Of a stretch of DNA of 64,000 nt, positions 1 to 12,026 are shown in pieces. Below the pieces are notes generated by a model. The model did no database searches and was not told the origin of the DNA. It saw only the letters and a list, made by a program, of their open reading frames with translations. Position 1 is the stretch's first letter, and each line of letters starts with the position of its first letter. This stretch comes from Colius striatus. Lineage: Eukaryota; Chordata; Aves; Coliiformes; Coliidae. The stretch spans positions 11,374,915-11,438,914 of the forward strand of contig NC_084771.1 of NCBI RefSeq assembly GCF_028858725.1. Direction: 5' to 3'. A program made the translations under genes and the position numbers.

Positions 1-1190
1 AGGTGGTACTGTACAAACTAAAAGGGCTCTAAGCTGGTTAAAGGAAGGCTGTGCATCTAGGAATTAAACCGGTCCTGTCCACGAAACAGGGACTTTGGCA
101 CTGAAAAGAGCCCATGGGTGGCAAATAGCCTAAAGTCATCTTTTGCTTGAGAAGCAGGGGAAGAATGAGTCACAGTGGGGTTTGGACTCACATCTGTCCT
201 CCACAACCCTGAGGCAGAGCCTGAATGCTGTGTCTGAGGCATCAGGACATGCTTTGGAAAGCAATGGTACAGACAGGCCTCCCAAACCAGCAAAACAGCC
301 TGAGAAGAGGCTCTTTATGGTGAGAAGACATGGAGAATGCTCAGTTTTAATTAAATACTGAGGTTGAGAGGGCTCTTGAGCACAGAACCACGCTACGAAG
401 GGACCCTTGCAGCTGGAGCAAACAGATTCCCTCAGTCAAGGGCTGGATGAAGCCATCAAATTCAAATCAGGGAGGTGGCACTAACCATGGGACTCATGAG
501 CCACTGCACCTCTGTGAGAGGACTTCATACTCTGGAAGTGTTTGAATAAAGATCCAATGTCTTTGTGAGGGTGAACAGAAGAACCTCTCGAGCCAAGAAG
601 TTGTTACTGGGCTCTGTGGGTGCAGAAGTGCATGAAACACTGACCTGTAGCATGCACAGAGACATCAGAGGCACCAGCCTGATTCAGCAGCTGCTGGTGC
701 CATGGCCCAGATTCATCCTTTTTGAAGCTAAACACATCCTCAAGGTGCCTTCTGCAGCTGGTGGGAAGAGACGGCTGCTTCCAAACTGCAGCTCCTCCTG
801 CAGAAGACCTCCATTGCCCTCTGGCATCACCCCATCTCTTCTGGCAGTAGAACAGGCTTTGGGAACGTGTTGGGATCTCTCTGCAGTGACTGAAACTTCC
901 TAAATCTCCTGGATTTCTCACCACAGTCCCTCCCTCTGTGCTCCTGCCCTTTGCTACAGGAACCAACACTTGCTTGAGGACCCGGGACTGAGGGAAGCTG
1001 AGATTGTTGAGGTTTTCTTTAAAGCATCAGGAGAGGGCTGCCATGGGGAGAGCTCAGAGAGGCAAAAATGATCCCCCAACACTCAGCCAGCCCACAGCAG
1101 CACAAGCCCAGTGCCCCAGGAAGGGCCCTGCCAGGGCAGGAGCCTGACTCACCCCCCAGCTGTCACAAAGACACGAGGAACACCACGTTC
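1..1190. other. Left-edge flank, no gene seen
   Basis: No open frame here resembles a known protein, and no good splice-bounded exon or recognisable repeat was seen. It lies beyond the probable 3' end of the minus-strand SPRY3 transcript, so it is probably intergenic. Confidence 0.5.
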
Positions 1191-1206
1191 AAAATCAATA
1201 TATATT

Positions 1207-1212
1207 TTTATT
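1207..1212 (-). promoter_or_regulatory. SPRY3: Candidate distal poly(A) signal of SPRY3
   Basis: TTTATT on the plus strand reads AATAAA on the minus strand, in an AT-rich block (about 1195-1520) that contrasts with the GC-rich DNA on both sides. No other minus-strand gene lies between it and the SPRY3 stop codon, so it is the best candidate for the end of that transcript. Transcript evidence would be needed; nearer signals may also be used. Confidence 0.35.
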
Positions 1213-4200
1213 GAATAGTTGCTCTAAGTGGGCTTGTGAAGCCACCCATAGAATTACTTCTTTCATCTCAGCAGTGGTTCAGTAACAGTTGTTAGCTTTG
1301 CAAGAGAAGAAAACCAAACAGAAGAGGGTGCATTAAAATAAATAGGTTCTTTTTTTTCCCCTTATCTTTAAAATAAACTTTTCAAATAAATACTTTGGTT
1401 GCTTCTTTTTTCTTGTAACTATTTCTTTTATTTTCCCTTAAAAGGTACAAGAGTATTGTCAAAAAAAACTACCCAAACCAGCCATCAGGTTATAAACATA
1501 TATTATACCTTATTGAAAGGAACCCAGGTGAAGACAGCCAGGGAGGGAGCTCTTTATACACTGTACAGAACGGCCTTTGTACCAACGCAACGGGGATGAA
1601 GAGGCTTCGGTTCTTGGTATGACACCCTCCTTTGAAGCCAAAGGTGATCCATCTTCAAAGGAGAGAACTCTGTGCTGAGGGCACCTGGGGAGGCAGGAGG
1701 CCACGAGGCCAGGGACTGCCCACAGAGCGTTGCCAAGGCCCGAGGGATGGGCAGGGGAAGGGAGGGAGGGGAAGGCGGAGAGCACGGGGCAGGAGGAGAC
1801 CGGCCATGCCAGCTCTGGGATGACCACGTGCCTCTTGGCTGATGCTGCTGTTGGGACAGAGGGTGTGAGAAGCCAACTCCCCCAAAGGCCAGGCCAGTTG
1901 CCCGGGGTGGGTTTGGTCCTGCTCATGCTGAAGCCCTTTGGGGTGCTGCAGGAAGGTGCAGCAGGAGAGAGACCCAGCGGGAGACCTCGCGCCGCTTCCC
2001 CTGGCCCGGCCCTCGCACGTGTGCTCTGCCCCGTGGGATCTCTTCCCATCCTACATCCCTCTTACCCACAGCCCCCCTGCAAACCTTATGCCCTCAGGGG
2101 ATTCTTCTGCAACATCTCCCCAAGCAGCAAAACAACCCTCACCTGCACGAGCTCCAAGAGATCCCGATGCCCACTGAGAAATACCCCAAAACAGACTGAG
2201 CCCACATGGACCAGCTGCTCACCAGCAGCCTCCAGCAGGTCTGTGTCCCATGGGCTCCTCAAGGAGGCAAGGCTGAGCTGGATCCTATAAACACCAAGAA
2301 TGGGCTTTGGGGCAGGGGGGTATGTCTCTCATCTGCTACTTTCCTCACATGCTGATCACAGAAAAGTTGGACCTTCCGATACCTGAAGACCTCCCGGCTC
2401 TCTACAAACACCCTGAGACACAGAGCAAATGAGCAAAGGGGTGCTGGAAACAGGGAGTTTGGGGCACAGTGTGCTCCTTCCTCATGCAGTGCAGGCCTGC
2501 AAACCTCACAGCAGCTCCTCTCACCCCTCTGCTCACCTCTCCAAAGCAGCTGCTCATGAGCTGCTACTCTGGGCTTTGGCAGGTTTTAGTCAATGACGCT
2601 TGCCCAACAGCCTTTGGGTTCACACACGGGGATGGGGAAGAGCTAACTCAATGGAATTTTAGGGGAATCTGAGCGTAGAGTCCCAAAAAATCTTCCCCTG
2701 TGTTCTTTAAGGTATTTGGCTGGCATTTGTGTTTCCCAGGCTGATGCTTCCAGCAGCCCAAGGACCACTCCTGCCCTTCCACCAGGAGAGTTATGGGGCT
2801 GGGATGGGAAGGAGACTCCAGTTTGGTCCCCAGTGCCCCCTCCTCAGTTGTGCTGGGAATGATCCCACATTTGCAAGAAAGGACCAAGGGAAGCCTTGGA
2901 GAAAGCAAGCACCAGGGGAGCTCTGTGTGTGGACTGAGCTTTGGAGGTCTGGGTGTGAAGAGGAGGCTCCTGCACGGGGAGCAGAGCAAGGGAGCTGAGG
3001 TCTTGCTCAGTAGCTCCTGCCTCCTGCTCCTTTGGCACCTGAGTGTCTATTTCCCAGACTAAATCTGCCCTACAGCCCTGCACGTTTCCTGGCAAAGGAA
3101 CCCACAACCAGTAGAGACACACAACAGAGAGAAATGCTCCCTCCATCCTTGTCAAATCCCAGGGGCACAGGGAAAACAGAGGACTCAGCATGTGACTCTC
3201 CCAGAAGAAAACCAAAAAAGACACGTCACGACAGAGAGAAACCCAAACTGCCAGGCTAAGCAGCTACAAACAAACATCTGGAGCAGATGTTATCTGAGTC
3301 ATTACAGGGTGGGGCAGGAAAGGGGCTCACAACCCCAACGAAAAATTGGAGCCCTCTCTGCAGGGAAACCAAACTATCTGGCAGCGGGAGGTGGGCAGGG
3401 AGCAGGATGGATCTGCTCTGAAGATGTTAGGAAAAGCTCAGGAAAGAAAGGAGCCAACATGATCAGAAGATACTCACAGCCAGAGGAGCTCAGGCAATCA
3501 GAGCTGAGCTCCTTGGAGAGCTTCTGGCAAATCTCAACCTGTTCTTTCTGCTGAGAGCTCGCTGGGACTCCCCCAGACAGAGTAGGAAGCAGCAGCCCCA
3601 CCTGAAGCCACTTGCCCCTACAAGCAGGGCAGAGGCCAACAGCTCTGAATTTCTCGAAGCCATGCAGCTGCAAGGCCTGGATGTGGCGTTGCATTTTGCC
3701 CTGAGCACAGACAAAGCCGAGCCATGTGCTGCTCTGGCAGAGCTCAGTGCCCACCCAGGGCTCTCCTCTGCTCCCATTCCCTTCCACATGGGCCATGATC
3801 CCTAAAACACATCCCTCAGGTTTGTCCTTTCTTGGAGATGAGAGGTGCAAGACTCTCCAGCCCTGCACCCAGGCTGTGGCCACATTCCCTGGTAGCAATG
3901 GGACCTGTGCACGCACCCAGAAACAGCCCAGAAGGCCACTGGCAGCAGCGCTGGCCTCCTCCCAGGCCCTGGAGGTGAATCTGCTGCAAGAGCAGTGCAG
4001 GGCTCCGCCTCAGCAGGCTGCTGCCAAGCAAAACTGGCTCTGGGGAGCTGCTATGTGGACAGCCATCTCCTCATCCATCCCACAGCCCCAGCACCTGGGG
4101 GAGGTCACCTCACGCTTGCATGACTCGGGAGGCCATGCAAAAAAATGATGAAGCTTCGCATGTTGAGTCATTCCACCATCAGGAGAGGAAGCAATGAATT

Positions 4201-4343
4201 GCAAAGATACAGAGGTGGTAACTAAATTTACAAGCAGGATCCATTTAAAAAGGAGGAGGAAAGAAAGAAAAAAAAACCCACCTAAATCAAAGTAGAGCAA
4301 GTTGGAAAATTCTGTTCATTAGTTTTCTTTCGAAAGTTTCAAT

Positions 4344-4379
4344 GAACTATTTCACACTCTCACTCCAGTGAAATAGTTC
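4344..4379 (-). repeat. Perfect 12-bp inverted repeat (hairpin)
   Basis: GAACTATTTCAC at 4344-4355 is the exact reverse complement of GTGAAATAGTTC at 4368-4379, separated by 12 nt. Transcribed from either strand it would form a 12-bp stem with a 12-nt loop. It lies in the inferred SPRY3 3' UTR. It could be an RNA structural element or a protein-binding palindrome. Confidence 0.75.
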
Positions 4380-5363
4380 CCTAAATCCTCAGTGAAAAAG
4401 GGACCTTTCTTCCCTGAAAACAAAGTTTTCCATGTTGTAGGAAGAAGGAGTTTCATCAGCACCAATAGAAGAGTGAAGGGAGTGTTCAAAAGGAAAGGTG
4501 CCTCTGGGTGGAAGTCTCTCCCCCAAGCATCTCCTGGAAGTCAGGAGCCAAACAGCACATGGATAAATACGTTTGCAGTGTGGTTTATATCTGCTGCCCC
4601 TGAGACACAGCCTGATGTCATGGGGGTGTGCACACCTACAGGGCAGCCTCTGAGAAAGGCATGGCCTTAAAACCCAAATGAATCCAGAGCCTAGAGCTGG
4701 CCTCAGAGGGTGTGTGAGATGCACAGACATGGCCCTCTCCCTTCCTAACACCAGGAGATCCTCACTGTCACCCTGAGCATCATCCTGGATTCCCCACAGC
4801 TTGCTGGGGTCTCAGCCTTCGCCCAGGGAAAGCAGGGTGAGGACTTCAGCCGTGCCCCAGGCACAAACTTCCCACCAGGGATGGGATCCATCTCCCCTTC
4901 CCCAGGGAACCACGATTCAGTGTTTGGGTCCCATCTGAGTGCAGGGCAAGAGGCCCTGCCAGAACATCATCTCATGAATAACGTTTCCAGGAGGGATGAA
5001 TCACTCCCTGGAACTGCTCCTCTCTGCAACAGAAGGAGCTCGGATCAGCCCCGATTTTCAGATGGCAAATGGTACAGAGAGAGGAATCCCACCGTGAGGG
5101 TCTGCCTGCTGCCTCAGCCCACGGCCAGCACTGAATCACACCTTCCCTCTGCAAAGCAGACCCTTCCCAGGACCATCCCTAAACCCCCCTCTCCCGACTA
5201 CCCAGGAACTAAAGGTTTAGGATTAGCAATAAACAGATTGGGAAATCATCACCTTCCAGCATGTGCAAGTGTACCAGGAAGCCAAACCTTGCATCTGGCA
5301 CCATTCACAGCAGTATCATGAATATTATTAGTAATAGACCTACCCATCCTAACGTTATATTTA

Positions 5364-5371
5364 TATATACA
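5364..5371 (-). promoter_or_regulatory. Pumilio-type motif in SPRY3 3' UTR
   Basis: TATATACA on the plus strand reads TGTATATA on the minus (transcript) strand, the core Pumilio response element. It is embedded in an AT-rich block at about 5310-5395. The motif is short, so it is only suggestive. Confidence 0.3.
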
Positions 5372-6971
5372 AAAATAGATCCACAGAACTCTACGGAAAG
5401 AGGTGGCCGAGGGAAAGCAAAGGGCGAGCCCTGGATGGCAGGGACTCGGTGGAAGCCAAGGGACACATTGCATATATTTCTCCAGGGGAACCATTCACTT
5501 CCCTCTGCACTCACACACCTCAGAGGAGGAAGGCAGAGAGGAGCACTGGGACACCAGCCCGCCTCCAAACCAGCCCAGGGCAACGGGGGCCACCGGGCGG
5601 TTGCAATGGAGATGGGGCTGAGTCCAGGACCAGGACGAGCTCCTTCCAACCACAGTGACTGTGTTGGGCTCATTATCATCACAGCAAGTAAAGCACGAAG
5701 CGCTGACCCTGCTCCAGGTTTCCTTCTGGTGTGCAGATGGCCCAGCCCCGGGGCTTGGGTCAGACCCATCTCCAGTTTGGCGCTGCAGGATGCCAAGGCA
5801 ATGCCAGCAGGCTTGGTGGGCCAAGGGAAGAGAAGGGAGGACTCCAAGGCAACTTCTGCAGGGGGAGGAAGGCTGAGCTCCCAGCTTTTGACACCTCCTT
5901 CTGCTCTTTGCTTCCCTCCATTGCAACAGGAGCCACGGAAATCACCTCCAGGGAGTGCCCCGGGGCCGGTGCCGATTGCCAGGGAGAGCAGCACCAGTGG
6001 CAGCTCTTGACAGTTGGGTTTGGGGGTTACTTTGTGTTTTTTAAAGTGAATTCAGTGCTGGTGGAAGGTACCAGGTCGGGGCTCTCGGGGCTCGAGCACA
6101 GAGCTGGTGCCTGTGACATCTGCTCGGCAGTGGGAAGGAGCTGGGTGGCAGCTGCCATCCCACCAGGGCTTGTGCTCTGGAGGCAGCCCTTCAAGGCATT
6201 GAGAGATGAATGGCAATTTGAAACCAGCTCCTAGTTCTCAGCCAAATCCCAGAGGGGACCTTTCCCTTGCTGCAGTCGGGCAGAAGCGAGTGGGCTGGGC
6301 TGCCTCCCATAACTCCTTCCCCTGCCAGAAGGTTTCTAAAGCTTCCCACACCTTCCCTTCCTCTTTGAGACGGAAAAAAAATACGATGCCACCTCATTTT
6401 GAAGCTTTCTTGCTTCTCCCAGTGGCTTCCAAGCCTCTGCCATTGGTAGGACCCCACAGCACACGGGGGTCACCCCCTTGGGGAAAGGGAACCATGGCCA
6501 CGTGAGAGAAGCCACCCACAAAAAGTGCTGGAGAGAGATAAGGGGAGAGAGGGAGAAGGAAGTCTGGCTCCTGGATGACTCTTGCAGGGGGGATGTGCCG
6601 ACCTGCTTCTCCCCCACATTGCAAAGGGCCACACCACGGGACAGCAACTCCCAAATCCCTCTGAGAGCCGAGTCCTGAGTGCCCCCGGCCGCCTTTCCTC
6701 GCGGGGCCTGCTGCTCGCTCTGCCTCTGCCGCTCCCTCACCCGCCTGTGCAAACCCGCCGCTTCCCGGCAGCTCCGTGCCAGCCGCCCTGGCCCCGCAGC
6801 CTCCCCGTGCTCCCCGGGGCTGGGGCACCCCCAGTTCACCCATCTCATTCCCGGGACGTGGTGGTGGGAAGTGGGGAGCGCAGCAGAGCGGAGGGAGCCG
6901 AAGGAGGAGGAGGGTAGAGGGATGATGAGGAGGGTGAGGAAGAGGAACAAAGCTTCTCCTCCCCGGGAGGG

Positions 6972-7847
6972 TCATACCGGCTTATCCAGCGTCTTGGGGA
7001 AAGGCGTGCCGCTGGAGGAGGAGATCTTCCTGCAGACCGTGTTGGTGTGGCTCTGGCAGCGGCAGCCGGGTCGTTTCAGGCCGTCGTAACCCCGCTGGCA
7101 AAGTTTGAGGCACCCCAGGGTAGGAAAGTAGCAGCAGAGGCAGGGCATGAGGAGGGAGAGGAAGCTCATGGCGGCCCAGCGGGCGCAGCAGGACCCCGGC
7201 CCGCAGGAACAGGGGTCGTCGGCGCAGGTGTCCTCGTCGTCGGTGGAGCAGTGGTAGAAGAGGCCTTTGACGCAGCAGAGGCAAGTCCCGTAGTCGAGGA
7301 GGCTCTCGGGGGAGCAGAGGCAGCGCTGGTTGCAGAGCCAGCAGGAGGGGAGGCTGCGGGCGGCCGTGCAGCGCCCGCACTTGCAGCGCCCGCACTCCTC
7401 GCAGATGAAGAGGTGGCCGGGGTGAAGGGGAGGCTTCTCCGTCACCCCCTTCAGCGGGGACTCCTCGGCTTTCAGCTCCCCGGGCCTGGGCTGCGTCCGG
7501 ATCAGAGAGTGGCCGGAGTGGGAGGGCGTGAGGCTGCTCAGGAGGCGCTGGTCCGAGGCCGTGGTGCTCTGGGAGACGGAGCTGGCGGTGCTGGAATGGC
7601 TCATGTGCTGCTGCAGAGGCGGCATCTGGTGCTGTTGGCTGTGGCTGCGGTGCAGGTCCTGGAAGGTGGAAGACGCCAGGCGGTCCTGGGACCACTCTTG
7701 CTTGTGCTGTGGCTGGGACAGGGAGGGGTTGGAGCGGGTTTGCTGGAAGCAGGCAGCCGGTCTCTCCACATAGTTGTTGCTGGCACGGATGGAGCGGATC
7801 TGGTCGAGGGACAGAACCTGCTGGAAGTCCTCAGCGGGTGGGTCCAT
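6972..7847 (-). CDS. SPRY3: Sprouty homolog 3 (SPRY3), single coding exon
   Basis: Sprouty proteins are membrane-associated feedback inhibitors of receptor tyrosine kinase (FGF, neurotrophin) signalling through Ras-ERK. The product is 291 residues, close to the human length. It shows the N-terminal tyrosine motif NNYVERP (Y26), the family's phosphorylation-dependent CBL-binding site, then a serine-rich stretch at about 80-115, then the Sprouty cysteine-rich domain from about residue 147 (FICEECGRCKC) to about 275, ending FPKTLDKPV. The N-terminal DFQQ, NYVERP and C-terminal FPK context fits SPRY3 better than SPRY1, 2 or 4. Its position next to TMLHE confirms this, since the two are neighbours on human Xq28. 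An in-frame ATG 45 nt upstream (7892) exists. I chose 7847 because its context (GAGACCATGG) is much stronger, it aligns with the start of human SPRY3, and a good acceptor (CTCTCTTCCAG, exon start about 7875) would remove the upstream ATG. Confidence 0.95.
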   Translation of the reverse strand: MDPPAEDFQQVLSLDQIRSIRASNNYVERPAACFQQTRSNPSLSQPQHKQEWSQDRLASSTFQDLHRSHSQQHQMPPLQQHMSHSSTASSVSQSTTASDQRLLSSLTPSHSGHSLIRTQPRPGELKAEESPLKGVTEKPPLHPGHLFICEECGRCKCGRCTAARSLPSCWLCNQRCLCSPESLLDYGTCLCCVKGLFYHCSTDDEDTCADDPCSCGPGSCCARWAAMSFLSLLMPCLCCYFPTLGCLKLCQRGYDGLKRPGCRCQSHTNTVCRKISSSSGTPFPKTLDKPV

Positions 7848-7875
7848 GGTCTCGTCACAGCTGAGTTCAGCCACG

Positions 7876-10480
7876 CTGGAAGAGAGCTGCATTTCCAGGA
7901 GTGAGGAGACCCTGCGGCATCAGAGCACATCTAAAAATCCTGAAGGATGGGGCGGGAAGACAGAGAAAACACTTCTGTTACCTTTGAGAAGGTACAAACC
8001 AGGAAGCAAAGACCGGCTGGAGAACTCCTCATGAAGCCATTTCCAACAACCAGACTGAAAGAACTCAAAGCCTGAGCCTGGGGAGACTTAGGCTCGATGA
8101 GTCCAAAAGGCAAGGGCCTTTCTGTCCCTTAGAACAGGCAGGCACGACATCTCCCCGTGCTTCTGAGCTTCCCATGTCCTTCCAGAGGATTTCCCACCCC
8201 TTGCCAGCACTGACAGACCCCCCCCCCAGTCCTTTCCTTCCCCGGGGAAACGTTCCCTCTAGAGGAGGGGAAACGAAGCTGTGACTTATCCAGAGCCAGT
8301 GACAGAACGGGGAAGGGCATCTCCTCCGGAGCAGGAGACTGCTTGGGGGCTTTCCAGCCTCCCGGTGCTGCACCCAGGGGATAGGGGGGAGCTGAACACG
8401 TTTCATTCCAGGCAGCATCAGCAAGAAATCCCAACTAATGAGACCCACACATGGGCCAAGCATCCCACTGTCCCACACACAGCCCCAGCACAGCCCAGGG
8501 CCTGATTCCCCCCATCAGGAAGCTGGAGGAGGGCGGGTTTCTGTCTCAGCCCAGCACAAACACGGGGTGAAGCAGGGAGAATAGACTGTGCAGCAGGCAA
8601 GCCCCATCTTGCTCCCTGCACCGAGGCTGCTGTTGTTTGCTGTGGTGTGCAGGAAACAGCACTTCCCAAGTCCACAGAGCTGTCAGCGGCACCCGCTGTA
8701 CCCAGAGGGAAGGGCAGGAGCACCCGAGGGCACCGGGCTGGGGCAGGAGGATCCTCCTGTCACACATTTCTCTCCTGTGCCCCAACAGGTTTGGCCTCGT
8801 GGCATCAGCCCCATCGCAAAAAACTCGAGCCTGGGTGAAAGCTCCAACGGAGCTGGGCAAGGAGAGAGGCAGGCAGGGGGAGGGTCTGCAGTGGAGACAG
8901 GTCTTAGCCCTTAGGAAGGAAGGAGGGAGAAAGAAACTTCCCACTTCTGCTGCCCAAACCTCCCCGGAGCATGCAGAGGACAGGAGCCTTTCCCTGCACA
9001 CCAGAGCCCAGGGAAGAGCTATCCCCCAGCACTTCCAGCCCAGGTTCCAGGATCAGATACGTGCTTTCCGTGCACAGCAGCTTCCCTGGGACAAAGCCAT
9101 TCTCCTCTGGCAGATGAAACGAGTGATCCCTCAGTGACACAGACATTGTCCCCGTGCTCACAGGAAGGCTCTGTTTCAGTAGGAAGCTCCCCACACGGTG
9201 CAGGGCAGGGCTTTCAAGTAGGTGAGGGGCCACAGGTAGAATCTGCTCATGCAGCAGAGAGAGGCAGAGGGAAGATTGATTTTCATTAGCTAGGCTGACC
9301 TTGAAGAGCAGGGAAAAGCAAAGGCAACTTACTTTGACTGTTCAAGCAAGATCTGGTCTCTCCCATCCCCCTCCCCGGAAAGAAAAGGCAACTGATCTGC
9401 TTAGATTTGGGTTTTTTTCCTGCACAGGGAGCCCAGCTGCCACTCCCTCTGTGTGAGCTCCAGAGAGATGCTCACCCATCCAGGGACATGTGGCAGTGAG
9501 TGAGACACAACCCCCACCATTGATTCAGACACCGATTTGTTTAAGAGAAGAACCAAGGTGAATTGGGAGGGCACAGCTGACCCAGGGAAGGATTTGTGAG
9601 CACGTTGACAGGATGAGAACGGGCCACAGAGGTGAAACAGCCTCCTGTGAGCTGTTTACCTGCTGCCACTGTGCTCCTCACCTGGGAAAGGTCTGACTAA
9701 AGCACAGGCTGGTGACCTGAAACCCTCCAGACCGCTGCAGAGATGTGGCACATCTCAGCCTGCAGCTATGACCATGCAGAGTGGAGCAGAGAGTAACCTC
9801 AGCAGGTTCCCACATCTCTCATGACCCAGATCCCATCTTGGGCTGGGATTGTTCAGGGGACCTTGCTGATTGACACCAGGGAGGAAATGCTCACATCTGG
9901 CTGTCCATCCCCTCCATCCTGGGATTCGGCTGTGCTTGGGCAGGAGGACTCAGCCAGAGCGACCCAAAGGGAGAGGCTGAGGCAGTGGAAGGTGCCACTG
10001 TGATGGAGGCAGTGGAACTGGGAGATAAACAGCAAGCAAAGGGCAGTACATTTGCACCCAAGCCTGTACACCAGCAGCCCTGGAGCTCAGGAGACATGAG
10101 GAGCTCCTGGAGCCATGGAACAGAAGGAGTGGCACAGGGGACTCTGTGAGGGGGGACAGAGCCCTGGGGACAGCAGGCAGAGGGAGGAGTGGGCAATGGG
10201 GCCAGGCAGTGCACTGCAACCCAGACACTTCTAATCTGGGTCTAGGGCTTGGACACAGCATCCTGGGCAAGACAGGACCTGGGAGGACACCAGCACTGAG
10301 CCATGGCCCCAGCCCTCCTGCACCCACAATCACAGGGTGCAGGGACACAGACATGCAGCCCAGAAGGTGGCAAAGGTCCCCCTGGGACCCAAGGGGATAT
10401 GAGCCAGAAGATATGTGAGTCCTCCAGTCCAGTGGGACGGGGAGAAGAGGGACTGAATGAGCAGCTGGGACCCCACTCCT
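7876..10480. other. Probable 5' intron of SPRY3
   Basis: Between the coding-exon acceptor (AG at 7876-7877 on the minus strand) and the CpG island, no coding frame and no recognised repeat was seen. Vertebrate Sprouty genes normally have one or more noncoding 5' exons, so this is best read as SPRY3 intron. No 5' exon inside it can be fixed by eye. Confidence 0.45.
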
Positions 10481-10961
10481 GCCCCACTCACCCCTCGGGG
10501 AGCCCAGTGCCCCCAACTCACTCCCAGCCCTTCCTGCTCCAGCCCATCCCGGGGCTGCAACCGGTCCGTCCCCGGCTCGCACTGCTCCGACCATCCCCGA
10601 GGCACTGCTGCTCCCCTCCCTGCCTACCTGCCCGTCGGGGCGGGGGCCGGGGCAGCGTGTCCCCAGCCTCCTCCTCCTCCTCACACCCTGCCTGCGAGCC
10701 CGGCATGCCAGCCCCGGAAACCCGGCCAGCTTTATGGCCGCCAGCAGCCCCAAACATATAAAGTTCGTGTGATAATGGGCCAGAGGAGGGATCGTAAAAG
10801 CAAATGATTTACAAGCTGGAGGTGGCTGGAAGCCGGGGACGAGCTGCAGGGGGCGCCCAGGTGGGAGAAAAGCGCTTTTTCCCCTCCGGAGGGACCCCCT
10901 CACCCTGTCCCTGGTGGAGTGGGCTGGAGCGGGGCAGTGGCAGGAGGCTGATACCCCAGCC

Positions 10962-11423
10962 CACGCGTGTCCCGGGTCCGCAGCTCCCGGGCACAGCCGC
11001 GCCATGTGCCGCCCCCCCCCCAGCCCAGCTCTCCGTGTGACACGGCCCACGCGTGGCTCGGAGCCCCCAGCCCCGCACAGCCCACGCGTGCCTGCACCCC
11101 GTCCGTGTTCAGGACGCCCCAGCCCCGCCGTGAGACTCTGACCACGCGTGACTCTGACCCCAACCCCATCGCGCGCACCCCACCGCGTGTCCGAGATCCC
11201 AATCCCCGCCTCACCGCACACCCACGGCCCCGTGCACGTCCAGAGACCCTCGGCAAACAGCCCACGCGTGCCTAGGGACCCCCCGTCCCCTCGACGCGAG
11301 CTGCCCACGCGTGTGTACACCCGCACGCGGCGGGCCCCCACCCCGCCTCTACCCACCCGCGCTGCCAACCCCACGCGTGTCCCCTCCCCGTCCCGCAGCC
11401 CCGCCGGGCGCAACCCACGCGTG
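10962..11423. repeat. Cluster of eight CACGCGTG palindromes
   Basis: Exact CACGCGTG octamers start at 10962, 11048, 11083, 11143, 11263, 11306, 11372 and 11416, mostly as CCCACGCGTG. The last two are embedded in a near-perfect 44-bp direct repeat (about 11370-11457), so the cluster looks like a decayed minisatellite in which the palindrome stayed intact. The octamer contains CACGCG, a HES-type bHLH repressor site, and alternates purine and pyrimidine. Two more copies lie near 19207 and 19248. Confidence 0.85.
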
Positions 11424-11994
11424 TCCCTTCCCCGTCCCGCAGCCCCGCCGGGCGGACTCACCCCGCCGCCGCCTCCTCCGCCGGTCCATCCGAGCGCCGA
11501 GCCCGGCCGGGGAGCCAGCCCCGGGGCAACCGGCCCGGCCCGGGAGCTTGGGCTACCTAAGGGCGAGCGGCGGCGAGCATGGACGCGGGGCACCGCCCGC
11601 CCCCCCGGCCCCGCAACCGGGCCGTGCTCCGCGCCCCGGGGAGCGGGGCCGGGCGGGGAGCCCGGGAGGGCTGCCCGGCTCCGGTGCGTGAACGCAGGCG
11701 GGTCCCCGGCGCTCCTTGTGAATGGGGGCAGCGCGGAGGATGGGAGGGAGGGAGGGGTTTCTGGCTGCCCGTTAGCATCTCTCCCTCTCTCTGCCGCTCG
11801 CCTTTCCCGGAGCTGGAGCTCTTAACGCTTACCGAGGTGGCGTCATCCCGCTGAAATGGAATCGGCCCATTAGCGGTCCCCATAGAGCCCTCGGCATCCG
11901 CTCCCCAGATAATGACGGCAACAGAGCCGGCCGCCGCGCCGGGGCCGCGGGAGGCTGCAGCCGCTATTTCAACACGTCCCTCATCCCCCCCCAG

Positions 11995-12026
11995 CACACA
12001 GACACGCACACGCACACACACACCCC
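11995..12026. repeat. Short CA-rich microsatellite
   Basis: Interrupted (CA)n run with ACACGCACAC units at the distal end of the CpG island. Confidence 0.6.

Larger units (their letters stand above)
1213..6971 (-). other. SPRY3: Probable long 3' UTR of SPRY3
   Basis: This stretch follows the SPRY3 stop codon on the minus strand and has no frame that resembles a protein; the listed open frames are GC-rich shadows. It contains AT-rich islands at about 1195-1520, 4140-4400 and 5290-5400, a perfect hairpin (4344-4379) and a Pumilio-type motif (5364-5371), all typical of a regulated 3' UTR. No CR1 copy was seen in it, in contrast to the repeat-rich right half of the window. The extent is inferred from the absence of another gene and the signal at 1207. 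Confidence 0.4.

Noticed and set aside
7848-7892. Upstream in-frame ATG of SPRY3
   Set aside because: Weak context, probably removed by the acceptor near 7876, and absent from the human protein.
7047-7904. 285-codon plus-strand frame
   Set aside because: Antisense shadow of the SPRY3 coding exon (Ala/Gly/Val-rich).
9950-11593. 547-codon stop-free frame on the minus strand
   Set aside because: It lies in the CpG island and repeat cluster, begins with GTG rather than ATG, is Gly/Arg/Pro-rich low complexity, and resembles no family; GC-rich DNA lacks stop codons by composition.
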